Below are positions 1 to 12,600 of a DNA stretch of 64,000 nucleotides, one piece after another. The number at the start of each line of letters is the position of its first letter. Position 1 is the first letter of the stretch. The translations under genes and the position numbers were made by a program. Origin of the DNA: Lagopus muta (lineage: Eukaryota > Chordata > Aves > Galliformes > Phasianidae); the NCBI RefSeq assembly GCF_023343835.1, contig NC_064433.1:27962214-28026213 (forward strand), in the 5' to 3' direction. Below the pieces are notes generated by a model, which did no database searches, was not told where the DNA came from, and saw only the letters and a list, made by a program, of their open reading frames with translations.

Positions 1-318
1 TCAGGTATTCAAATTTTGCTACTTCATACTGATCAGTCCCTTTTAGAAGGCTCTCTAATCTGTATAGCTATTAAGCATAAAGGGATTTACATCAACAAAG
101 TCTAACACCGGGAAGGAAAGAACATGTGGTAAATCCTATTATAGCTAAAGAGGTGGGTTGCCTTACTGTGTTTACTTTTTAATCCTCCTTCAGTAGGAAC
201 AACAATTTTGCTCTTTTTTTGGTGTTTCTTTTTTTTCTTGTTTGTCATTTTTGCTGTTTGAAATGAAGGTGAACGGTGAATGTTTCCCTTTGAAGTGGAT
301 GAATAGGAATCTCAGGAA
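1..318. other. Intergenic sequence, nothing recognised
   Basis: AT-rich sequence with T-rich runs near 200-250. I see no exon, RNA gene or recognisable repeat. Confidence 0.5.
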
Positions 319-845
319 GTTCAGCTAATGTAAACAAATACCAAGTCCAGCACCTTGGAGGAAACATCCACATGTACCAATGAGGGCTGGGAGCAGGAGG
401 GATGAGGGGGGCACTGAGTTTGGCAGGAGGTTCTGGCAGGCACGAGGAATATCAGCTAGCAATGTACCTTTTGTACAAAAAGGGTCAACTGCATCCAGGA
501 CAGCATTACAAGAAGTACTGCCAGCACGAGGAAGGTTATTCACCCCTTCTGCTCAGCACCTGGAGTGCTTGGTCTAGCTCTGGTCTCCCCAGCGAAAAAG
601 AGATGTGAACATATGGGATTAAGTTCAGAAAAAGGCCTTAAACTGATAGAAGGTTAAGAACATCTAGCATAGAGGGAGGTACTGAAAGAGGTAGGGATGT
701 AAAGCCCAGAGAAGTCTCGGGGAGACCGTATCTGTGCATATAAATACCTGATGAAGGAGGTAAGGAGTCCAGATGACTCACAGCAGTGGCCAGTGAAAGG
801 GCAAGGAGTAGTGAGCACAAACCGAAATGGAGTCAACACCACACT
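319..845 (+). mobile_element. Old CR1 LINE fragment, 5'-truncated
   Basis: Several blocks match the usual CR1 3' half in order: a 'caagtccagcaccttggagg' block, an 'accaatgagggctggga' block, then a 'tataaatacctgatgaagg' block and a 'gtggccagtgaaagggcaag' block near the end. These correspond to the C-terminal reverse-transcriptase tail region of CR1. The copy is heavily diverged and no reading frame is intact. Boundaries are approximate. Confidence 0.7.
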
Positions 846-3800
846 GGTCACCTTGCCCCACTCTCAAATTCTGGGCAAGACATAGCTTAACCTTAAAATA
901 AGGGCTCCAAAGTTATCTCCATGGCAGTAGGCACTCTTCCAAGGTTTAAAAAGAGAGTGCTTGCTCTATTCTTAGAGATAAATAAGTGAATATAGCAAAG
1001 GAAGGAAGATAAAGCAGAAATAAAATAAACATAATTAGTGCAAAGAACAGAAGTAAACCGTACTGAACTTTGACTTCCTCTTCAGACAACCCTCCTACTC
1101 TGCATTACTAGGTCCTGCACAAAAGTGATAAAACCAAATAATCCTGTCAGCATCTTCACTTGGGAAACCATTCTGGTAAGTTCTAAGGTATCAGTTTAAT
1201 AGCATTCACATTATCCACAGAGGATTATAACCTCCTGTTGCAAAGGGAATGAACTCTCTCTAATTGTTTCTTTCCGTGCCTAATGATTACATTCTGTGTG
1301 TCTGTGACACATTAAAGTGTAATAGCCCTTGAGAGGAAGCTGCTTTATATGCATGAGAGAATATATATATACATATAGATAATATATATCTATTTGCATA
1401 TACCTCAGACACTCACATGTATAAACACATTATTTTTTTATGCTATATATTATACAATGGGATCCCAGTAGCACCCACAGGGAGACTAGCAAATTTTTGC
1501 AAATTTGATTTATTTGTTTTTTAAATTGGATCCAGAGAGACCACACAAATTTATTGGTACCATTTGTACAGCAAGCCCTCAATGAGGTACATATGTTTTC
1601 CAAAATTAGCCCTAAGACCTGCAGATTGGAATCTTAATTCCTACTCTGTAAGAAAAAATCATTGAATTAAAGGCTACTGCCATTATATAGGAATTAATTT
1701 CAGAAGATAATCTATGGAAAACGTGGTGCAAAAGAAAGAAGGGAGAGGAAGAAGCAGCAGCCTCCCCTAAGACAATATTCTGTTCTACTTCTATCATTAG
1801 TAAAGCACATTAGGAAGTTTTTTCCTGCTATTGTATTCCCTGTCTGTAGCTCTCCTCTGATCATCTATCTGGCTCTGGTTAATTGCAACATTAGCAGAAT
1901 GGAGAGCTTTTACTTTGTGTATGGCAGCTGAGGATTACTTACAAAGAGTTTTTAACCAATGACTCATTTTTGTGTAGGTTTCACAGTAAGTGGGCTCTGT
2001 CAGGAAAAGATAGGGTGTCACTGCCTCCAGAAAGATCATCCTAGCATGTTTGGGCTCTTTGAACACATAGGCAGAGGCAGAAGGACTTGTTAGTGTCCTA
2101 CATCAGAAGTATGAGCTGCTAATGCAGAAGGAGCTTCTCCTTTGCAATGATACTGCTGTAATTTTCAATGACGGGTGGAAACAATGATTTCTCTATAGAT
2201 CTGTCTGGGGTGTTTAACTGCACTAATCATAAAATACCATTAAAAAGCTGTTACATTCATGAAGAACCCTTCACATTTACCCTAGGAGCAGCTGCTACTA
2301 CCAGACATTAGCAGAAAGCCTGCACAAAGAATGGTATCTTTCAGGCAGCCTGTACTCATCCTAATCTCTCTCCTGGCAGTCTCAGAGCTGAGTACTTATG
2401 CTGAGCATACGCTTCTCCTCTCACCTCACCCCATGAGTTACCACCCTCTCTGAGCAGAAATTTTGTTAAGCATTATCACAGGGCTACCTGTATCAATCAT
2501 TATGAATGCTCTGGTGGTCCACAGGGTCTCAGGCCAAAGCAGTGTCACAAACAGATCAGAGTTCTGGCATTTGGCCGTGCCATGAATGGACCAAGAATTT
2601 CCGGTGCTCTTCTCAGAAGTGAGGGGCCTGCTGGTCAAGCAGCTGCATGTCCATCCTCTGGGAGCACTGAGCTATCAGGCCCTACGTTTAGGCACTGATG
2701 AAGGAATGCAACCCGAAGCAGAACATGAAGAACAAAAAAAAAAGGTGTGTGTACACAAATGTGTGTTCCAGGCCAAATGGATGAGAAAATGATGGTTTCC
2801 TGCACTAATGACATGCAACAACACAAAGCAAGCAAATACAGCATCTGTAGAAAGCCAGTGTTTGTACTTTGTATAGCTCTACATTCAATAGATGAAACCA
2901 CCTACGTGATTAGCATTTTACATATGAGTACAAGCACCTTTAACAACTTATATATCATAAATAGATTCATAAAAAGCGTGAAAATTTGCTCTGAGCCAGA
3001 CTGGAACACTTCACAATAATCTTTATGCATTTTTAATGTATGCTATTCTCTACTTTTCTATGTAAATTTCAAACTTTTTCTATTTTAATTTAGATCTTTC
3101 ATTTTAAAGAAGGCAAGCACAAAACCAAAACAAAAGAAACTAAAAAAAAAAAAGCCATAATACTTGCTGCTTTGGGTTACAGGTCTTCTACACAATAACC
3201 TGTTTCCTTAAAAAAAGATAAAAACTTCATGTTCATGATTTGACATCAGCTTGTCTTAAGACAAACTTTTCAAGAAAAATTCTAATAAAATTGTGATGAT
3301 TTTTTCTTGCACAGCTTCCAAATCTGATTGAAAGTGGGTTTAAGAAAAACACTTTAGTAGTTTGATAACCCCTAGATCCAGGCCCAATTCAAGGACATTG
3401 AGCTCATATTTCATTTTGGAGGTTCATGGTCTACCCAAAATTTGTTACTTCAGCTCTAAAACTCAATCAGGAGGGTAAATCTGACAAGTGCACCAAAGCT
3501 ATACTCCTGATACAAATTGTAATAAAAGTATATACTCACCCCTTGTGTAGTAAAACAAGATTCTGTGGGATATTACTTCCTCATGGAGCTTCTCAAGAAC
3601 CTTCTCCAGCATCTACCATGTCACAGAGGCTGCTAAGCTGAATGAGAACTGTTTCCATCATCCATCATACAGAAAAGAGTTTTAGAGAATAACATTGTCT
3701 AATGAATGGACTGATGATCCAGTGCAAGGAAAAACAGGAAGGCCTTTAAGGAAGAAAAAAACTGCAGGTGCCATCAGAAAGACCTACCCTACAATGCTTT

Positions 3801-4377
3801 CAGCATTATTAGATATTACAGCATCTCCCTCTCCCTTTCCACTACTGAGAATAAAACAGTGTTTAAGTATCTAGCCCGAACAGAGGATACAAATTGAAAC
3901 ATTCACTGGAGTAAATATCTGGATTCATCTTGGTACGACTGCTCTGGCAGATGTATGTATACTGCAGAACTGACTGCAAATTCTTGAAATTCTGTCTGTA
4001 CGTGCACGTGCATCATAGATGCTAAGAAAGTCTGTGATTTGGCTTTCCAGCACTGAAATGCAAGGTTTTCCTGTTTGCCATAATATGCATCTTTATCAGT
4101 TCTCCTCCTCGGGAATTCACTAGCATTTCCACATTAGGAGAAAGGACAGTGAACGGCAAAGTACCACTGTTTAATAGACACAGCCCCTGATCTTCCCTAT
4201 GAAGGTGCAAACTTTCATAAACATATCTGCATCACCTGTACCACAACTCAAGGACAAACCAGAAAATAAATCATAATTGTATATAAGTAGATGCTCTCCT
4301 CTACTCAAGTTGGTTAGTGCAAAGTATTACTTGACTCTAACCACTTCCAAAGCTGATTGCCAGCGTGAAGGTTTGTA
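846..4377. other. Intergenic stretch without recognisable genes
   Basis: AT-rich sequence with only short chance reading frames. It includes an (AT)-rich tract at about 1361-1401 and a CA/TG-poor, A-rich stretch near 3120-3150. I saw no splice-bounded coding segment resembling a known protein. Confidence 0.5.
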
Positions 4378-5155
4378 ATCACGGAGTCACAGGGGTTGGA
4401 AGGGACCTCAAGAAACCATCAGCATCAAGAGTCCAACACTTCTGCTAAAGCAGGTTCGCTACAATAGGTCACACAGGTAGGCATCCAAACAGGTTTTGAA
4501 TATCTCCATAGAAGGAGACTCCACCACCTCTGTGGGTAACCTGTTCCAGTGCTCTGCCACACTTAGTGCAAAAAAAGTTCTGCATGTTATTATAAACCAT
4601 CCTAAGTGCAAGTTTTAGGCCATTACTCCCTGTCCTATTGCTACACACAACTGAGGAGAGCTTGGCATCATTCATTTGCCTCCCACCTCACTCTAGATAT
4701 GTATAAACATTTATCATATCCCCTCTCAGTCTTCTTTTCCCCAGGCTGAACAGACCCAGGCTACTCAACCTTTCCTTATGCTGAAGATGTTCCAGGCACT
4801 TTATCATTTTTCTGGCCCTCTGCTGGACTTCTTCTAGAGGATCTCTGTCTTTTTTGAGCTGGGGAGCCCAGAACTGGACACAGTAGTCTAAATATGGCCT
4901 CACCAGGGCAGAGTCGAGGGGGAGAATTACCTCCCTCCGCCTGGTGGCCATACTTTTTTAAAATGTATGCCAGGATATCACTGGCCTTTTTGGCTACAAG
5001 GGCACACTGCTACAAGAGCAACCTGTTGTCCACCAGGACTTCCAGGTCCTTCTCCTCAGAGCTCCTCTCCAACAGATTATCCCCTAATTTGTACTGTTGC
5101 ATGCAGTTGTTTCTCCCCAGGTGCAAGACTCTACACTTGCTCTTGTTAAACTTCA

Positions 5156-5804
5156 TCAGGTTCCCCCCTTCTGAACTCTCCAGTCTGTCCAGATCATGTT
5201 GAATGGTAGCACAGCCTTCAGCATGCCAGCTAGTCTTCCCATCTTTGTATCATGAGCAAACATGATGATGGTGGATTCTATCCCTACATCCAGGTTGTTG
5301 ATGAAGATGTTGAACAAGATCAGACCCAGCACTAACATTGCTAGTTACATGCCTTCTATCAAACTCTGCCCCACTGATGACCACCCTCTGAGCTCTGCTA
5401 GTCAGCCAGTTTTCAATCCATTTCACCATCCATTCATTCACCCCACTTCTTCTAAGTTTCATAACAGGGATGTTGTGGCAAACGGTGCCAAACACCTTGC
5501 TGAAGTCAAGGTAGACAACATCCACTGCTCTCTCCCCATCTACCCAGACAGTGATAAAATCACAAAAGGCTAGTGGGTTAGTCAAGCATGATTTCCGCTT
5601 GGTGAATCCATATTGACTACTCCTGATAACCTTCTTCTCTTCCAGTTGCTTGGAGGTAGCATCCGGAACAAGTTGTTTCATCAACTTCCCAGGGACAGAG
5701 GTGAGGCTGACTGGCTTGTAATTTCTCGGATCCTCCTTCTTGCACTTTTTGCAGACTGGAGTGACATTGGCTACCCTTCTCCAGTCTTCAGGCACCTCTC
5801 CCAT
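5156..5804 (-). pseudogene. CR1 ORF2 fragment: reverse transcriptase core with mutated catalytic boxes
   Basis: The 'GEVPEDWRRVANVTPV' and 'YKPVSLTSVPGKLM' blocks (about 5680-5804) are typical CR1/Jockey-clade RT. Motif A (about 5480-5513) reads YLDFSKVFGTV. Motif C, reached only after a frameshift near 5340, reads FAHDTK at 5243-5260 where FADDTK is expected, so a catalytic Asp is lost. The segment is noncoding today. Confidence 0.88.
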
Positions 5805-5819
5805 TTGCCAGGATCTTTC

Positions 5820-6413
5820 TTAGATGCTAGGGAGTGGTTCAGCAATCACCTCTGCCAGTTCTGTCAGTACACATGGGTGCATGCCATTGGGGCCCATGGA
5901 TTTGTGTGCATTGATTTTGACTAGACTCTCTATGATCAGATCCATTTCAACCAATGGAAAGTCTTCCTTTACCCAGATTCTTTCTCTTACCTGCCGGGTC
6001 TGGGATTCCTGAGGACTAGTCTTAGCATTAAAGACCGAAGTAAAGGAGAGGTCAGGATCTGCCTTCTCAGTGTTCCCTGTTACCAAGGTACCCACTACAT
6101 TTTCCCTAGTCTTCCTTTTACTGTTGGTATACTCAAAAAAACCTTTCTTGTTATCCTTTACTTCCTTTGCAAGGTTTAATTCCAAGAGGGATTTAGCCTT
6201 CCTCTTTACATTCCTACAAGCCCTGACAACATTTCTATATTCTTTCCAGGTGGACAGGCCATTTTTCCACATTTCATGGGCTTTCTTCTTTCCTTTCAGT
6301 TTATCCACGTGTTCCTTGCTCATCCATGCAGGCCTCTTGCCACCTTTCCCCAGTTCCTTATTCTTAGCAATGCACCGATCTTGATCTTCGAAGAAGTGAT
6401 GCTTAAGTGCCAA
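5820..6413 (-). pseudogene. CR1 ORF2 fragment: linker and N-terminal reverse transcriptase
   Basis: A 197-codon open segment rich in Lys and Arg, with the CR1 block 'KSMGPNGMHPCVLTELAEV' (the conserved K-x-x-GPDGIHPRVL..LA region before the RT core). It lies in the same frame as the RT core segment downstream (5250-5804), separated only by a stop at 5820-5822. It is a retrotransposon relic, not a host gene. Confidence 0.88.
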
Positions 6414-6605
6414 CCAGCTCTCATGTGCCCCTTAATGTCTAATGCTCTAGCCCATGAGATTCCTCCAAGTAGGTCTTTGAAGAAGTTAAAGTCAGCTCTC
6501 CTGAAGTTCAGGGCAGTAATTCTAGCTATTGCTTTGCTTCTTCCACACAAGATCTTGAACTCCACCATCTGGTGATCACTGCTGATTGTTATACTTATCT
6601 GCACA

Positions 6606-9600
6606 GAAGCAGAGAACTGTGAAGATATTCAGTTCTGTCTTTGGCAGCTGGAGAGCAATGATAGAGTGCAAGACACTGTTCTGCAGTTACCTGGAAGCCC
6701 ATCTAACAAAAGCAGCTACAGTCATCACTCGGTGGTACTCTACATGGTAGCTGTAGAGCTGCAAATTACCACATGCCACTGTGCCACAGGGAATGAAAGT
6801 GGGTACTGATATATTGGTTGGTCAGTTCACACACACACACAGAAAACAACCACAAAGCCAACATCGGAGTGTAGAAGAGGGATTGGGAAAATGAGGCAGG
6901 TCAAAAGTGTTCAAGTTCCTGCCAATTGTCATGGCTAACCATGAGCAGGCTCCTACACTTGTGGGTCATGTCTCACTATCACTGATTGCTGAGCCTGAGC
7001 AGCCACTGTTCAGAGCCCCGGTCTTGACTTCTACCAATCCTGAACATCATTTTTCCAGTGTATCTACTGCACATCAGTGCTTTTTGCCACTATAAGCCTA
7101 TACTGCCAAAGTTCCAGCCTTCCATTTGTCATGTCTAAATCTAGGTTTTTAATTCCATCCAGTAAATCTTCCTGCTCCCATACCAAGCACCTAGAGCAGA
7201 TTTTGGCTTTTGACATATTTCTTTCTTCAGAGGGCTTTTCCTCTGAATTAAAGTCTATCACCTCTGACCAAAGCTCCAGTCTGTAATTTCACATTGACTA
7301 GCCACATAACGGCATGACCCTCTTCCTGACCAGCCCTCACATCAGAGCTTTCCTCACAAAGAGTAAAAAACTGGGGGCAGGAGAAATAAGACTAGTTCTC
7401 TTTATCCTAAGCCTGCTGCAAGTCAGAGCATTCCTGCAGCACAGTGAAGGAAAGTTTTGTTTTTGAGACTTTCTGTATTCACCTTTTTCTGTAAACAGCA
7501 ACATACCAGATGAATAACAGATGAGGTAGGAACATATCCAACAGCTAAGCAGTCAGATAAGTAAATAACAAGGCTCATGCTTGCAAACATCTGTCTGATT
7601 GCCATCAAATCCTACCTGCAGAAGGTCAGTCCCCCCTCATGCTTTAACACCGTCTCTGCTCATCAAACTGACCAGCTTTCCTACCTCAGCATCAGACTCC
7701 ATCTTCATTCCCTAGAGATCCTAAATGTTGAAGTTACATAGTGATTTTCACTCCTGTAAGGATCTAGCCTTGAAGGTCTACACAGTACTTGGCTGCAGGC
7801 CAATTACACTTAAAACCTCGATTTAAGAGAAAATAAGAGGATTTTCCTGTAAATCATGGTACATACAGAAATTGCATTTGGAGAACAAAAGCATCAGGTG
7901 TACATCAGCAGCTGTCACACACTGCTTTCAACATTCCTTCTCTATTCCTTCTCCCCAAAGAGCTCCACTCCATTAACCACTATACAATGTCGCAGCTGTC
8001 TGAAAATACATTTCCTGAATATAACAAGCAGATCCATAAAGAAATCAGCTCTAGTGTATATTATTTTCTTCATGGCTGCTTTTCTATGTGGAACTCTCAG
8101 CTTTTAAAGTCTGTGTGGACTCTGTGACCTGGAGACAGAGGAGAGATGACAGTGGAGCAGGTCAGATTTTCTGTTTGTTGCTTTTAAAGAAATGTTCTAG
8201 TTGAACTAATGAATCCATCTGCCTGTGGGTTTTTTTCCCTCATGGTTGATTGCAAACTCTGATTAAAGTTTCTCCCAGGGCAGGGGCATTTATCAGAGAT
8301 CTTTACAGAGCGGGTTCTCTAGTATATGAGCTCCAGCCTTTCCTTCAGTCAGACATTTCAAGATTCTCCATTCTATCCAGCTGTCTGAATTCATTTCATT
8401 CACCACTAATTTATCCAAGAAATTCAAAAGTTATTGCTGGCAACAGAGAAGCACAGTGGGATTACTTAAGAAACTGAGCTAAAAATCACTGCAGGCCTTT
8501 CCTCCTTCCTTCTCCACAGAAGAACATTCAGGGAGGAAAAAAGCATGTAAAAATACCCTAAAATATCTGAGGAAAAGATTGAACCTCAATAGAGTATGTT
8601 CTTCCCTGTCTATGGCTCCATCCATGAACTGCAGTGATTTCTTCCTACAGCACAGGCAGATTGATGGGAACTGCTCCTGCAGCCTCCCCATAGCCCTGCC
8701 CATGGGAAGCTCCCCTCTGAGGGCAAGAATTGCTGGAGCAACCTCAGCTGCTACCACCAAAATAAGGCTCTGGATGCCAGACACACAGGATCCCACTGCC
8801 AATGAACGTCACCTAAAAACATGCTTTGACCTGGCAGAAATAAGGAGTGCCCTACAAAGCTTCACTTTATCTTCCCTTCTTTTTTTGCTGGTCTATGTTA
8901 ACACAGCTTTGTGTGCGTAGAGAGAGAAGTGGAATTAATTTTTTTGAGAACGAAATCTTTTCTCACTGTAAAAATAGGTCAAGCACAAATCTAAAGGATG
9001 TGCCTTCAATACATTTTTTGCCATAAATCTAGCTGATGTTCCACTGTTTGTTGCTGCAGTGTCTGCTAATCTATTCAATCTCTTTATCGAGAGGGATTTC
9101 ATTACAGTCCCATTAGTAGTTACTTATAAGTTTTGGAGTGCTACCTCCATCCAGTGGTGAAACATAAAAAATGCAGCTTTTCTGGAATTTCAATTTGTCA
9201 GACTTATTTTTAAGCAAGAAATACATTAAGTGCTCATCTTAAAATATGCAATTATTAACTGGATAACTACATTGAAACATAATATATGAGATCTAAAAAT
9301 GCATTCAATCTATTAAAAAATGTGGTATTTGTTTTTATAAAAAATCTCCACGCTAAAAGCTGTGTGTTTTAATTCTTATCCTCCTTCTGTTCTCAAAATT
9401 CTCTTTGAAAGCTGATGCTCTTCTGACAACATAACAGTGTCTGGATACAAGAAAGGAGGGACTCGCCCACCTCCCTCTCTTGTTCCTCCTCCAGTTTCAT
9501 GCAGCTACATCAATAACCTCCTCTTGCTAATGTTAGACAGAGTGCTTCTGTCAATTCACATTTTTCAGACAGAGAACTCCACTATGGAGTGGGCTGGGTT

Positions 9601-12600
9601 AGACAACCTAACACAACTTCGCCAGCAGAGACACGGTAATTAGTTAAGCTCCAGCTTCACTGCCTTTCTTATACCATGTTGATTTTAGATGCCATGGATA
9701 GAAAAGAACAAAATGCAGGCAGAGTCGGCTGTCAGTACCTGAGAAACGCCAAGTTTATTCCTCACTACTGCAGCTGGTGCTTTGTCTTTCAGAGCCAAGA
9801 TGCCTCAGCTTGACTCTTACCTTGCCCTCCAGGAATACATTCTCGTTTTCCCTTCCCTTCATTTTTGGCACGGCCTCAGCAAATATTTGGTCCCAGATTC
9901 TCCTCACAGAGAAGAGAAAAAATGATGCTGTCTGTGTAAGACAACAGGATCTTTATCAAAAAAACAGTGTGAAAGGTTAATTCAGACAATATATGGCCTG
10001 TGCCAGACTCTCAGCAATGTTACACTGACCTGCTTTTGTTTTGTTTTGCTTTCCTTAATTGCTTTGAAGTATGCCAATGTCTGGCTGATCTCCAGAAACC
10101 AAGAGCAAAGAGACAATGCAACTCTATTTGTAACCCATCTCCTTGGGTAACCCTCACAGCAGTGCTGGCAGAGCTCAGGGTGGAGATCTTCCTATTCTGA
10201 GGATGCTACTGAAGCCTGTACAGGCACATTCTACCTGCTGTGTATGCACATAGCTGAAGAAAGGGATTGGGGATAAATCAATTTATCCAACATCACATTT
10301 CAGCATTTTAAATCCGTGCATGGTCTCTTCTCTTTTGAAGGTATCATAGCTCTGAAGTTGATCAAAAGAGCCAGCAACATAGCTCAGCCTGAGACATTTG
10401 ACCAAAGGGCTTGCCTCTGAATGCTCAGTTGCTATTTCCATCATCTGTCAGGCAGTACCCTTGATTCCAGAAAGTTTTGAAATGAGTCTAGCCAGAAAGT
10501 TCAGGATTGTTCGGACCACCTCCTTTATAACCTTAGCAAACAACCTCATTCATTCAAATGGCCCTACTGCACTGAACACGGCCGGCAAGGCACTAAGAGC
10601 ACGTAAAGTTATGTGTGAAAATATGTTCCTAGTCTAGTTTAAAGCTCTCATTAAGCACTTTGGCTTAGTGCCAGAGCACCGAGAATATTTCTCTTTTAGT
10701 TGTTGAAGTACTAAAGAAAGCTATAAATTTATGTACAAGGAAATCTACCTTTGTCAGGGAATGTATTAGTTTACAGAAAAACAAAGGATTAAGCAACCTT
10801 CCTTTTTCTATTATTTCAGGTATATTTATTTTAAATAATCCAATTCTTCAAAAAGATTTAACCTAAAAAAAAAATTCTCCAAATCCCCAGGACATTTTTG
10901 TATCTCTTCCTGGCCAGCTCTATATTCACATACACCTACCATCTTCAGGCTTCACTTTCAAGGAATGCATTCAGGCTACATTTTGCTTGTTTTGCTGGCT
11001 CTAAAGAAGATAGAAGAGTCTGAAGGACATCTACACACCTGCAACAGGAGACTGAGAGCAGTCTCCTCTGCTGGAGAGAAGCTCTGGAAATTCATCAACA
11101 GTGCTATTGGAACAAAGCTGCACTTAAGCAGAGGCTCTTACCCCTGCCATCCTTATCATCCAAGGAAGAAAAGTATAACAACAAAGAGGCAGTCCAGTTA
11201 TTAATTAATGTTGGATCTACCAGCAAGTGCAGGTAAACCACAAATTCCTTCCTGAATGGTTTGTACCCAGCATGGAGGGTGATCTCAGGATCTAATCCCC
11301 TCTCATCTCATTTATTTTTCCCTTTCTCCATTTTTTAAAATCTTTTTTAACAGATGCATTCCATTTGCCATATGGAGGTACCTGCAATCACCTACCTATT
11401 TTCCAGCCTATTCCAGTATCCATCAACGTATACTGTGCACTCCTGCAGATAAGACAGGCTGACTGCGATACTCAGCTGATTTACCAGTTCCCAAACTTGC
11501 TCCCAGGAACTCACAAATTTCTGGCCCCATCAGCAGCCTACAGTGATCTGAGAGTTCTCCGCACTTTACGTAGAAGTAACTGGCCAATTTGCAATGCCTT
11601 TGAGAAAAGGCTCTGAACTGCCCAAATTCGCTTATAAGTCTGCATTAACAACTGACTTAAAAAGGTAATAAACAGCAGGCAACAGCAACCCTGAACGAGC
11701 TTCCAGAGAGTCCATCCCCCCTCCTCACAGCTGGCTGTAACACTAAAGCAAACCTTGTTACCTTGTTCCTCACTTTCCATGTCTGCTCTGACATCACCGT
11801 GCTGTTCTATGCTAAGTACGAACACTTGGAGCCCTTACAGTATATCATTAGCTACAGGAGCTGATAAACTGACTTCCTTCCTATGCCAAGCCAACCAACT
11901 GAATTCTTATAATTACAGCCTGTGATAAAAAAAAAAACTGGTACTTGAGGAAAAAAATATTACTCATTTGAAATTTTTCTGACATATCATTACTGCATTA
12001 TTGGTAGCTGGAATTTCTCCTCCTCTATTTCAGCATTCCCAAATTAAGACGTATCTCTTTCTTGGGAACTCAGTTCACCATTGATCTTTTTTTCTCTCAA
12101 AACAAAAAGCAATTCTGGACATGCTTAGATTTATGTGGGGCTGAGAGGGGGTAGTGCAAGGATGACAGAGCCCTCTGAACAGCACTCCCTGTTATGTCAG
12201 TTACACATGGCTATGCCTGCACTTATGGGCTCTGCATCCCAGAGGTATAATCTCAGAGTGCAGTTCTAACTAGAGCTAGTAACTAGAAGACCTGACAGCC
12301 ATGTGTGATGGTTGTATTCCTCTTTTATTTCATGCTAGCAGCACTCTGGCTCAGGCACTGCTGATAGGCAGGCTTAATTGGACACAAACATTGTAAAATT
12401 GTACAGTCATACCTTGTCAGGAACTAAGCTGCTTGTCTAAAGACATGAATTCCTATGCAGAGCCAGTGTCATTGAGAAACTACTAACAAAGGGTCAGGTT
12501 AACAGCCTGTATTGCGAGACAGTAAAAGGAAGAAGTTTGACTACAAGTCCATAACTTTTCACTATGAATATTTGTAGCCAACACAGCCCATTGGGCACAG

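Larger units (their letters stand above)
4378..6605 (-). mobile_element. CR1 LINE with partial, broken ORF2 (endonuclease end + reverse transcriptase)
   Basis: On the plus strand the element starts with the reverse complement of the CR1 3' end (a 'ggttggaagggacctc' block near 4395). It runs about 2.2 kb to a 5' truncation. Its translations on the minus strand give, in order, the end of the AP-endonuclease domain with the 'SDHQMVEFKIL' block (about 6560-6600), a linker and N-terminal RT segment (5820-6413), an RT core (5250-5804) and an RT motif-C segment (5156-5338). The frame is disrupted by a shift near 6413, an in-frame stop at 5820-5822 and a shift near 5340. The motif A block reads DFSKVFG where AFD is usual. 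The motif C box reads FAHD instead of FADD. The copy is therefore dead. CR1 is the dominant bird LINE. Confidence 0.93.

Noticed and set aside
8479-8920. Overlapping frames of 107 and 113 codons on opposite strands
   Set aside because: No similarity to known families, no splice or promoter context, and mutual antisense overlap.
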